Assembly (NCBI GenBank): GCA_004283105.1
Contig: SHLN01000050.1
Location: forward strand, 1 to 12,717
Reading direction: 5' to 3'
Source of the DNA: Acidimicrobiia bacterium
GTDB taxonomy: Bacteria; Actinomycetota; Acidimicrobiia; Spongiisociales; SHLN01
DNA length: 12,717 nt
Shown: positions 1 through 6,496 of the stretch, piece after piece
Numbering within the stretch: position 1 is the first letter of the stretch
Layout: every line of letters begins with the position of its first letter
Position numbers and translations under genes: made by a program
Notes under the pieces: generated by a model
Seen by the model: only the letters and a program-made list of their open reading frames with translations
What the model was told of the DNA's origin: nothing
The model's database searches: none

Positions 1-1271
1 ACCTCGAGGATGATCCCCTCGACCGCCGCGATGACTACCTGATCGCCGGCTTCGATGCCGGAGGCTCGGCGGGAGTTGGCCTTCCAGCGGGCGCCGTCGA
101 CGACGACCACCCCCTCCGGGGTGACGGCGGTTTCCGCCACTCCGGTCTTGCCGACCAGGTGCTCCCGGCCGATGGTGGGAGTGGAGAAGCGGGCCCGCAC
201 CACCGTCGTCATGGCGAACAGGAAGAAGAGAGCGATCCCCAGCACGATGAGGGCGGCGCTCCACCAGGTCGTCGATAGCTGCGGGGGCTCATGCACGAAG
301 TAGCGGGCACCGACGAACATGGCCACGGTTCCGAGGATGGATGCGAACCGAAGCTGGATGCGCTGGAAGTCGAAGAGATAGAGACCAAGCCCCAGAACAC
401 CGAGCCCGAGCGCCCACCAGTTGACGGGCAGCTCTGATATCCCGTAGCCGCTCAGGAACAGCGTGAGCACGCTGACGGCCGCCGCCACCCCGACACCGGC
501 GGCATAGAACTCAAAGGCCGCCACGGAGAGGCCGACCAGCAGGAACAGGTAGGCGACGGCAGGCGACAGGCTCAGGCGCAGAGTTCGATCGACGAATCCC
601 GGCTCGTGAAATCGAGCCGTGATGGGCCGACGGACGTCGTCGTCATCGAGCGCCGTGATCTCCAGCGTCCGTACCTCATCTCCCAGTGTCACGTCGGTCC
701 CATCGAGCGCCTGGATGATGTTCGTCAGCGCCGGGTGGACCTCATCGACCAGGCCGTCGATCGGACGCTCGACCACGACACGTTCGTCGAACAGGTCGGC
801 CGGTACGGATTGCTGGTTGGAAAGGCCCGGATCGGCTTGAACCGGGAACTCGGACGAATTGGTTGGTTCCCCAAACGCGATTGGAGAGATGGCACCGACC
901 TCAGCGCCGGGGGCTGCCAGCCTGATGGGTGACCCACCCAGCAGCTGCACCGCTCCGCCGTATGCAACCGCCGTCTCGGGCCCCACCCACACTGCCAGCG
1001 GTGCGGGCGGGTTTGCCACCAGGTTCGTCAGGTCGAGCAGCTTGTCACTGACCGCCGCCGGCGAGTCGAGCTGGATGATGATGAGCTCGGACGTTGAAGC
1101 TACGTCGTTGATGGTGTCGATGGTGAAGTCGATGATCCGGTCGTCGAGGGGTCCGCTCACCTTGATGACGTCGATGAACCGGCCCTCCTGGGCACCGGCC
1201 GGCTGCCCCATGAGCAACACCAGACCGGCCAACAAGACGAGTACAGAACGTTGGAACATCGGCGTGATCAT
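1..1271 (-). CDS. NfeD family membrane protein, 3' end off the window; ClpP-like domain lacks its usual catalytic Ser
   Basis: The frame reads without a stop from an ATG at 1271 to the window edge, giving 423 residues. A GGAGAG ribosome binding site lies five bases before this ATG, favouring it over a second ATG at 1259. Residues 8-28 form a signal peptide (hydrophobic core, then QPAGAQ). Residues 31-185 match the ClpP/crotonase-like N-terminal domain of long NfeD (STOPP/PH1510-type) proteins. Residues 236-358 contain four to five membrane segments. From about 365 a soluble OB-fold NfeD domain begins (VGKTGVAET, then VVVDGARWKANS) and is cut near its end. Family knowledge: long NfeD proteins are membrane serine proteases or membrane-quality factors, often beside SPFH/stomatin proteins, which would lie left of the window. 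Oddity: the usual DTPGG reads DSPAA (69-73), and the ARAASAG-type nucleophile motif reads TAVAYGG (100-106), so protease activity is doubtful. Family assignment is firm; activity is inferred. Confidence 0.85.
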   Translation of the reverse strand, partial: MITPMFQRSVLVLLAGLVLLMGQPAGAQEGRFIDVIKVSGPLDDRIIDFTIDTINDVASTSELIIIQLDSPAAVSDKLLDLTNLVANPPAPLAVWVGPETAVAYGGAVQLLGGSPIRLAAPGAEVGAISPIAFGEPTNSSEFPVQADPGLSNQQSVPADLFDERVVVERPIDGLVDEVHPALTNIIQALDGTDVTLGDEVRTLEITALDDDDVRRPITARFHEPGFVDRTLRLSLSPAVAYLFLLVGLSVAAFEFYAAGVGVAAAVSVLTLFLSGYGISELPVNWWALGLGVLGLGLYLFDFQRIQLRFASILGTVAMFVGARYFVHEPPQLSTTWWSAALIVLGIALFFLFAMTTVVRARFSTPTIGREHLVGKTGVAETAVTPEGVVVVDGARWKANSRRASGIEAGDQVVIAAVEGIILE

Positions 1272-1345
1272 ACGGACTCTCCGGCGAACGGGAACCGCAG
1301 CGGACCGCTCAACCGTCGATAGGGGGAGCTACGGAAGGACGCGGG
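1272..1345. promoter_or_regulatory. Divergent intergenic region between the nfeD-like gene and the DUF4173 gene
   Basis: These 74 bases separate two divergently oriented genes and must hold both of their promoters or 5' leaders. Each gene has a recognisable ribosome binding site here: GGAGAG on the minus strand for the gene starting at 1271, and GGAAGGA (1333-1339, plus strand, six bases before the ATG) for the gene at 1346. I could not identify convincing -10 or -35 boxes, so promoter positions are not called. Confidence 0.4.
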
Positions 1346-2815
1346 ATGACGACTGGCGTGGAATCGTGGGAAGCCGGTGGGGCGGAAACGGTATTCGACC
1401 GGCCGCTGCCGGTCTGGCTGACCGTTCTGGAAGTTGCCGTCGGCCTCGAGCTCCTGCTCCACAACTCGCTCTTCTACGGGTCGCCGCTCGGGCTCGGCTT
1501 CACGCTCGCCGCCATCGCCACCGCCGCGCTGATCGCCTTCTCGGGACCGCTCACCGGTACCGAGCCGAGCACCACCACCAAGCTCTTCGCAGGGGGAATG
1601 GTTCTCTTCGGCCTGTTCGTCACGTTTCGAGCATCACCGGTCCTGACCACGCTCAACGTCATGACGGTGCTGGCGCTGCTGTTCGGCGCTGCCTTTCTCT
1701 ATTCGACGGGCCGCCTCTGGGATCTCCGGCTCATGGACTACCCCCGGGCCGGACTGATCACGGCCACCCAGGCACTCGCTCAGACGGGTGACTTTCTCCG
1801 GATCGACGTTCGCAACGCGGGATTGATGCCCACCCGGGGGTGGCATCGGATCCGCCCCTACGTGCGCGGGACAGCCATCGCAATCGGGCCGGTGGCGGTG
1901 TTCCTCACGCTCTTTGCCTCCGCAGACGCCGTCTTCGCCACGCTCGTTGCCGACGTGTTCGGGGTCGATCTCCGGCTCAATGTGCTCATCTGGTCGCTTG
2001 TCCTCATAACCGGGTTCAGCTGGCTTCTCATCGGCTTGCTTCGCTACGGAACCTCATCGCGCGGCATGGAGGACCTGGAACGCCCGTCCGGACTGCGGTT
2101 GGGCACGACGGAAGCCACCACCGTTCTCGCCCTCGTCAACGGCTTGTTTCTCTCGTTCGTCGTCGTGCAATTCGCCTACCTGTTCGGAGGTGCCGACGTC
2201 ATCGAGCGCACCGGTGGGCTGACGAGGGCCGAGTATGCCCGGGAAGGGTTCTTCCAGCTGGTGGCAGTGGCGGGATTCGTGCTTGCGCTCGTGCTGATCC
2301 TCGACTGGTGGACCAGGCCGGCGGGCAGTCCTGCCGCCCGGGCAGCCGGCTGGCTGCAGGCGAGCCTGGTGGGGCTCACCGGGATCGTTCTCATCAGCGC
2401 CCTGGTACGGATGCGACTGTATGTCGCCGAGTTCGGCTTGACCCAGCTGCGGTTCTATGCCCTCGCCCTCATGATCTGGATCGGTGGTCTCCTTGTCTGG
2501 TCATTGGTCACCGTGCTGCCAGGCCGCCGCGCCCTGTTCGGGTCCGGGGCCTTCCTATCCCTGCTGGTGCTCGTCGCGACGCTCAATGTCGTCAATCCCG
2601 ACGCGACCATCGCCCGGGTGAACGTCGACCGGTACGTCAACGGCGGGGCAACCATCGACCTCGACTACCTCGTCCACAATCTCAGCGCCGACGCGGCACC
2701 GGTGCTGCAGTCGAACGCCGCAGTGCTCCCTCCCCTCGACTTGCCCGATGCGGGCTCATCGCCGGTACAGGACTGGCGCAACTACAACCTGAGTCGATCA
2801 CGCGCCACCCGGTAG
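1346..2815 (+). CDS. DUF4173 (DUF4153-like) polytopic membrane protein
   Basis: A 489-residue integral membrane protein of unknown function. About a dozen hydrophobic segments run from residue 22 to 415, with short charged loops between them. The conserved C-terminal half is characteristic of DUF4173 proteins: AEYAREGFFQL (295-305), GLTQLRFYA (364-372), and after the last membrane segment NPDATIARVN (417-426) followed by DLDYLVHNLSADAAPVL (438-454). The protein ends in a short tail resembling the W..NLSR.RA ending common in the family. The ATG is supported by GGAAGGA six bases upstream. Length is normal for the family. It is the first gene of a plus-strand series; 43 bp follow before the next start, with no obvious terminator. 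Biochemical function of the family is not established and nothing here decides it. Family assignment rests on remembered motifs, not on a search. Confidence 0.85.
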   Translation: MTTGVESWEAGGAETVFDRPLPVWLTVLEVAVGLELLLHNSLFYGSPLGLGFTLAAIATAALIAFSGPLTGTEPSTTTKLFAGGMVLFGLFVTFRASPVLTTLNVMTVLALLFGAAFLYSTGRLWDLRLMDYPRAGLITATQALAQTGDFLRIDVRNAGLMPTRGWHRIRPYVRGTAIAIGPVAVFLTLFASADAVFATLVADVFGVDLRLNVLIWSLVLITGFSWLLIGLLRYGTSSRGMEDLERPSGLRLGTTEATTVLALVNGLFLSFVVVQFAYLFGGADVIERTGGLTRAEYAREGFFQLVAVAGFVLALVLILDWWTRPAGSPAARAAGWLQASLVGLTGIVLISALVRMRLYVAEFGLTQLRFYALALMIWIGGLLVWSLVTVLPGRRALFGSGAFLSLLVLVATLNVVNPDATIARVNVDRYVNGGATIDLDYLVHNLSADAAPVLQSNAAVLPPLDLPDAGSSPVQDWRNYNLSRSRATR

Positions 2816-2846
2816 CCGGCTGCACTGAGGGGGCGTTTCGCTGGAC

Positions 2847-2852
2847 TACTCT
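2847..2852 (+). promoter_or_regulatory. Candidate -10 box (TACTCT) for leaderless expression of the response-regulator-like gene
   Basis: The hexamer TACTCT fits the actinobacterial -10 pattern TANNNT. It sits exactly at -12 to -7 relative to the A of the ATG at 2859. No Shine-Dalgarno-like sequence lies upstream of that ATG (the preceding bases are CCCGGT). Together this is the layout expected of a leaderless mRNA whose transcription starts on the start codon. No clear -35 element is visible. Inferred from spacing and consensus only. Confidence 0.4.
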
Positions 2853-2858
2853 CCCGGT

Positions 2859-3245
2859 ATGCCAACGATCTTCCTGGTGGCCGATGCTTCATGGGTCAAG
2901 AACGATGTTCATGCCGCCCTCAGCCTGCCCGGCTACTCCGTGCACGATCACGAGGACCCGCGCACCCTCACCGAAACGATCGCCGAGATCGGTCCGGACC
3001 TCGCCGTCATCGATATGCAGGTTGCGAATATGGGTGGCATGGCAATGGCACGTGCCCTCAAGGAGGCCGCCCTCGCCAGCGACTTCCCGGAGATCCCGGT
3101 CATCCTGCTGCTCGATAGGAGCGTCGACTCGTTCCTCGCCAAGCGAGCTGCGGCGGACGCCTGGGTACAGAAGCCGTTCGATGCAGCTGAGATTCGTGCT
3201 GCTGTGAGTTCGGTGCTCACCGAGGAGCCGGCAGCCGGCACGTGA
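2859..3245 (+). CDS. Single-domain response-regulator receiver-like protein, partly degenerate active site
   Basis: 128 residues, the size of one stand-alone REC domain, with no output domain. The beta-1 strand TIFLVAD ends at D9. The phosphoacceptor position is D52 in LAVIDMQVANMGG, and the conserved Lys-Pro of the beta-5/alpha-5 loop is K105-P106 in WVQKPF. Known REC domains coordinate magnesium with two adjacent acidic residues and carry a Thr/Ser switch after beta-4. Here the residue after D9 is A10, and the switch position (PVILLLD, about 85) is Leu. Phosphorylation through D52 remains possible, but switching should be altered. No histidine kinase is nearby. The stop TGA at 3243-3245 overlaps the GTG start of the next gene by 4 bp, so the two are probably translationally coupled and may act together. 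Start choice: no Shine-Dalgarno; a leaderless promoter fits. Confidence 0.8.
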   Translation: MPTIFLVADASWVKNDVHAALSLPGYSVHDHEDPRTLTETIAEIGPDLAVIDMQVANMGGMAMARALKEAALASDFPEIPVILLLDRSVDSFLAKRAAADAWVQKPFDAAEIRAAVSSVLTEEPAAGT

Positions 3246-4486
3246 GCGGCATCAATCTGATCTATCTCGGCATTCTGGCCGTCTGTATCGTCGCCTCCGG
3301 GTTCTTCTCGGGATCGGAAACCGCCATCATTGGAATCCAGCGCGAGCGAGTCCACCAGCTGGCGGCGCGCGACCGCCGTGGACGGAAATTGGAAGCACTG
3401 CTGGCCGATCCCGACCGAACGCTCAGCACCCTGCTGATCGCCAACAACTTCGTCAACATCCTGGCGGCCTCGGTGGCCACCGCCCTGTTCATCGACCTGG
3501 CCGGCGAATCGTGGGGTCCGTGGATCGTGACGTTCCTCCTCACCGGGATCATCCTCATCTTCGGCGAGATCGGCCCCAAGACACTGGCCCATCGCCATCC
3601 GGAAGGCTTCTCTTTGTTCGTCGCCGGCCCGATTTCCAACCTGTCGCGCGTCCTGCAACCCTTCAGCACCGCCTTCACATTCATCAATCGAGGCTTGTTC
3701 CGGCTCTTCCGCGTCAAACTCAACAGCGGCATGGCGGCGGTCACAGAAGATGACATCCGAGCGCTGGCCGCCCTCAGCGAGAGCTCGGGAGAAATCGAGG
3801 CGGCCGAGAGGGAGATCATCGATGCTCTCTTCTCGCTGGCGGATCGAGCCATTCGGGAGGTGATGACACCGCGAGTGGACATGGTGTCGCTCACTGCCCC
3901 CCTCAGCCAGAGCGCCGTACAGGACGCCGTCACATCGACCGGCCACAGCCGGTTTCCCGTCGTGGCCGACACCCATGACGAGATCCTCGGCATCCTGGCC
4001 GTGAAGGATCTGCTCCGGCTTCCCCCCGACGCCTCATCGGCCGATATCGCCCGACTGCTGCGTCCACCGACATACATCCCCGAGTCACGGCCGGTGCTGG
4101 CGGTGCTCCAGGAGATGCGCCGGAGTAGGTTCGGTTTCGGCGTCGTCGTCGACGAGCACGGCGGCGTCGAGGGAATCGCCACCACCAAGGATGTCATATC
4201 CGAACTGGTCGGCTCCCTTCAGGACGAGTACGACCCGACGGTTCCGTCCATCATTCCGGCCGGTGCCGGACGATGGGTGGTCGACGGGCGGACCGACGTC
4301 GACGAACTCGAGGCCGAAGTCGGTCGCGAGTTGCCGCGTGGCGACTACTCGACGGTGGCCGGCCTGTTCATGGACGAAACCGGTCGGATCCCCGATGAGG
4401 GCGACCACATCGTGGTGGACGGAGTCTCGCTCACCGTGCTCCTCATGGACCGCCGGAGGATCGCCCGTCTTCGGGTCGAGATCTAG
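3242..4486 (+). CDS. CNNM/HlyC-CorC family membrane protein (DUF21, CBS pair, CorC_HlyC domain)
   Basis: 414 residues, normal for the family. Starting at GTG, residues 5-160 form the CNNM/DUF21 membrane domain, with the hallmark SGSETAI (23-29), the LLIANNFVNI segment (64-73) and GEIGPKTLA (108-116). A cytosolic CBS pair follows: CBS1 about 209-268, starting VMTPRVDM, and CBS2 about 276-330, containing FGVVVDEHGGVEGIAT. The CorC_HlyC domain occupies about 338-414 and includes GDYSTVAGLF (367-376). Family knowledge: these proteins are linked to magnesium/cobalt transport or resistance; the older hemolysin name is mostly not functional, and a subset are Mg2+ exporters. CBS domains typically bind ATP or adenine nucleotides. 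The start overlaps the stop of the receiver-like gene by 4 bp. Its stop TAG lies in a CTAG that also holds the stop of the convergent SDR gene. Substrate is not determined by the sequence. Confidence 0.92.
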   Translation: MSGINLIYLGILAVCIVASGFFSGSETAIIGIQRERVHQLAARDRRGRKLEALLADPDRTLSTLLIANNFVNILAASVATALFIDLAGESWGPWIVTFLLTGIILIFGEIGPKTLAHRHPEGFSLFVAGPISNLSRVLQPFSTAFTFINRGLFRLFRVKLNSGMAAVTEDDIRALAALSESSGEIEAAEREIIDALFSLADRAIREVMTPRVDMVSLTAPLSQSAVQDAVTSTGHSRFPVVADTHDEILGILAVKDLLRLPPDASSADIARLLRPPTYIPESRPVLAVLQEMRRSRFGFGVVVDEHGGVEGIATTKDVISELVGSLQDEYDPTVPSIIPAGAGRWVVDGRTDVDELEAEVGRELPRGDYSTVAGLFMDETGRIPDEGDHIVVDGVSLTVLLMDRRRIARLRVEI

Positions 4487-5421
4487 GACGGTCCAGCGGC
4501 ACCTTCGAAGTCGAGGGCCTCACCCGTCAACTCCTCGGAAACCTCCCACAGCGTCGCGATCGCCCTGGCGTTGCCGGGGCGAAGGATCGGACGGCGCACC
4601 GGGACGCCGGCCTGGACGAAACGGGGGGCGTACATCTCGCCACCCTTCGCCTCCGGATCGGTCGCGGCCCGAAGCTGCGAGAGGGCGCCCCGGTCGGCAT
4701 CCATACCCGTGTGAGCAGCCATCCGCTTCCATAGCCCAGCGCTCCACCCTCCCCCGCCCTGGGCGTGAGTGTGGACCTGCAAATTGGTATGCGACAGGCC
4801 CGGATGGGCAACGAGGCTCTGCGCCGCCAGGCCGCGCCGCTCAAACTCGTGCTGAAGCCCAAGGGCAAAGTGGTAGTTGGCGAGCTTCGAATGGCCGTAG
4901 GCCTTCCATGGGCCGTAGTTCCCTTCGTGGTTGGGATTCTCCGGATTCACCGGCCTCCCGGTGAGATGGGCAGTGCTCGTAACCGTCACGATCCGTGCGG
5001 CGGTGGCGGCCAGCAACGAGGGCAGCAGCCGGTTGGTGAACACCCAGTGGCCAAGGTGGTTGACGCCGAATTGCATCTCGAAACCGTCGACCGTGCGGCT
5101 CTCCGGCATCGCCATCAGTCCGGCGTTGTTCATGAGGATGTCGACAACGGGATGTGCGGCGCGAATAGCGTCACCCGCCTTCCGAACGGAATCGAGCGAG
5201 CCGAGGTCGAGCTCGACGATCTCGAGCGAAGCGCCCGGATACGCCGCACGGATGGCCTCGTGGGCCGTCTCGGCCTTCGCCTGGTCGCGGGCGGCCATAA
5301 CCACGTGGGCACCGGCCCCGGCCAGGGCCTTGGCGGACTCAAACCCGAGGCCCCCGTTGGCTCCGGTGACGACGGCCACCTTGCCGGTCAGGTCGGGGAT
5401 GTCGGTTGTATTCCAGGACAT
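4483..5421 (-). CDS. Short-chain dehydrogenase/reductase (retinol-dehydrogenase/WWOX-like SDR)
   Basis: 312 residues of classical SDR fold. The Rossmann dinucleotide motif is TGANGGLG (19-26), followed by the NNAG strand (98-101). Catalytic residues are N121 (GVNHLG), S149 (VTVTST) and Y175/K179 (YGHSK). The motif order, the AYGHSKLAN stretch and AHPGLSHTNL (205-214) resemble the retinol dehydrogenase 11-14/WWOX-like branch, common in actinomycetes and usually NADP(H)-dependent. R46 in MAARD, just after the second strand, fits NADP preference. The substrate cannot be told. The ATG at 5421 has GGAG six bases upstream. A TACTCT hexamer on the minus strand (5456-5461) could be a -10 for its own promoter, since 104 bp separate it from the SIP gene. 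The gene ends inside a CTAG shared with the convergent CNNM gene. Confidence 0.9.
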   Translation of the reverse strand: MSWNTTDIPDLTGKVAVVTGANGGLGFESAKALAGAGAHVVMAARDQAKAETAHEAIRAAYPGASLEIVELDLGSLDSVRKAGDAIRAAHPVVDILMNNAGLMAMPESRTVDGFEMQFGVNHLGHWVFTNRLLPSLLAATAARIVTVTSTAHLTGRPVNPENPNHEGNYGPWKAYGHSKLANYHFALGLQHEFERRGLAAQSLVAHPGLSHTNLQVHTHAQGGGGWSAGLWKRMAAHTGMDADRGALSQLRAATDPEAKGGEMYAPRFVQAGVPVRRPILRPGNARAIATLWEVSEELTGEALDFEGAAGPS

Positions 5422-5525
5422 TGCGTGCTCCGATTTCGATGTGACGGTTTCGTGAAGAGTACGACTGAACGGACCCCTAGCCCGTGCCGGAAGGCGCTCG
5501 GATCGGCCGGCCGGCCGCTACCCAA

Positions 5526-6305
5526 TCACCGGCCGTGCTTCCAATACCCGCGCACGGTCACGTCGGCTCGGGGTAGTGCCCGCTCCTCCATGAGGTTGCG
5601 ACGGATGTGAAACAGCGAGCCGGCTTCACCCGCTACCCACACCTTTGTCCCGGCTTCGATCGTGGCGCCCTCCACCGCGGCGACGAGGGCGGTCCCCGGC
5701 GCGTCTCCGGTTCCGCGATCCACCCAGGCGATGCTCGCGGCCGGGTGGTCCGGCAGGTCGAGCCGGGCGTCGGGGTGTGCAACTTCGACAACCACCTGAA
5801 TGGCTATGGATTCCGGGATCTGCTCGAGCAACTGGCCGATGGCCGGCATAGCCGTCTCGTCTCCGGCCAGGAAGAACGACCGGGCACTCGGATCGATGCG
5901 ATACCCGCGGCCGGGCCCGGTGATCGCCACAGGATCGCCGGGCTGAGCCTCCCTCGCCCAGGCTGAGGTGGCGCCGTGCTCATGTAGGACGATGTCGATG
6001 TCCACGGCAGGACCATCCGGATCGAAATACCGCGGGGTAAACGTGCGAATGATCGGTCGCGAACCGTCGGGCAGGAGGAACTCGTTCCCGTTCCATTCGG
6101 GCATCACGAGGTCGGACGTGCCCGAGCTCGGCACCAACAGGCGGATGCTGGCGGCCGGTTCGTTCAGCGCGAACCCCTCCAGCTCCGGACCGGCCACCGT
6201 AACTCGAACCATGTAGGGGCTCAGCGACTCGAGGCCGGCCACGATCAGTCGAAGTAGCTGCGGCGGCCGGCGACCGGGGCGCTCGTTCGGATCGGTGGTA
6301 CTCAT
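5526..6305 (-). CDS. Siderophore-interacting protein (FAD-dependent ferric-siderophore reductase, SIP/ViuB family)
   Basis: 259 residues from the ATG at 6305. The order of motifs is that of the SIP family: an N-terminal FAD-binding beta barrel with RTFTPR (87-92, the flavin-binding RxYTxR motif with F for Y), a VLHEHGATSAWA segment (106-117), then an NAD(P)H-binding domain with FLAGDETAMPAI (145-156) and WVAGEAG (223-229). The C-terminal signature is GYWKHG (253-258). Family members use NAD(P)H and FAD to reduce Fe(III)-siderophores in the cytoplasm and release iron. No siderophore biosynthesis or uptake genes are in the window. Start choice: the frame stays open to an ATG at 6374, which would add 23 residues not typical of the family. 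Neither start has a clear Shine-Dalgarno. 6305 is preferred because STTDPNERP leads directly into the barrel. It lies just downstream of tRNA-Pro on the same strand. Confidence 0.9.
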   Translation of the reverse strand: MSTTDPNERPGRRPPQLLRLIVAGLESLSPYMVRVTVAGPELEGFALNEPAASIRLLVPSSGTSDLVMPEWNGNEFLLPDGSRPIIRTFTPRYFDPDGPAVDIDIVLHEHGATSAWAREAQPGDPVAITGPGRGYRIDPSARSFFLAGDETAMPAIGQLLEQIPESIAIQVVVEVAHPDARLDLPDHPAASIAWVDRGTGDAPGTALVAAVEGATIEAGTKVWVAGEAGSLFHIRRNLMEERALPRADVTVRGYWKHGR

Positions 6306-6387
6306 ATGCAGAAGTTCTAGCGAGTGTCGCTTGCCAGGCGCGACGGGGCCCAGCCCATCGGCGTTCAAATCCATCCACTAATTGAGG

Positions 6388-6461
6388 TCGGGACGGCGGG
6401 ATTTGAACCCGCGACCTCATCGTCCCGAACGATGCGCGCTACCAAGCTGCGCCACGTCCCG
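6388..6461 (-). tRNA. tRNA-Pro (anticodon CGG)
   Basis: Read on the minus strand, the 74 bases fold as a complete cloverleaf. The acceptor stem is CGGGACG with CGTCCCG (7 of 7 pairs). The D arm is GCGC-AGCTTGGTA-GCGC, and the anticodon stem CATCG/CGATG encloses the loop TTCGGGA, giving anticodon CGG for the proline codon CCG. The variable loop is AGGTC, and the T arm is GCGGG-TTCAAAT-CCCGC. The discriminator base is A (6388). CCA is not encoded: the bases after the discriminator read CCT, so CCA must be added after transcription. A CGG anticodon suits the high-GC codon use here. The gene lies between the unknown 346-aa gene and the SIP gene, all on the same strand. Confidence 0.97.
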
Positions 6462-6471
6462 TAAGGACGGG

Positions 6472-6477
6472 AGTGTA
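6472..6477 (-). promoter_or_regulatory. Candidate -10 box (TACACT) for tRNA-Pro
   Basis: On the minus strand, TACACT matches the TANNNT -10 pattern and ends ten bases before the first base of the tRNA, which would give a leader of about three or four bases. No good -35 hexamer is visible at 16-18 bp upstream. The gap between the stop of the 346-aa gene (6497) and the tRNA is only 35 bp, so readthrough from upstream is an alternative. Confidence 0.35.
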
Positions 6478-6496
6478 GTCGGGACAGCCGGGCCCG

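Noticed and set aside
859..1791. A plus-strand open frame spanning the start of the NfeD-like gene and the DUF4173 gene
   Set aside because: It covers a divergent intergenic region and parts of two supported genes in other frames.
1840..3207. A 455-codon open frame on the plus strand, overlapping the DUF4173 and receiver-like genes in another frame
   Set aside because: The product is Arg/Pro/His-rich shadow sequence; both overlapped genes carry recognisable family motifs.
2948..3976. A 342-codon open frame on the minus strand, opposite the receiver-like and CNNM genes
   Set aside because: It runs antisense across two well-supported genes and has no membrane, domain or start-site support.
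5504..5517. CGGCCGGCCGGCCG palindrome between the SIP and SDR genes, considered as a terminator
   Set aside because: It is a simple GC-rich alternating palindrome with no U-tract and no useful loop; chance is likely in this composition.
4765..5610. A plus-strand open frame opposite the SDR gene
   Set aside because: The minus-strand SDR has all catalytic motifs; the plus-strand frame is a shadow and crosses the intergenic gap.
5980..6420. A minus-strand open frame overlapping tRNA-Pro and the SIP gene
   Set aside because: It reads through a complete tRNA cloverleaf and out of frame with the clear SIP protein.
6388..6461. tRNA 3' end as a phage or element attachment site
   Set aside because: No second copy of the tRNA 3' segment, integrase or recombinase gene is present in the window.
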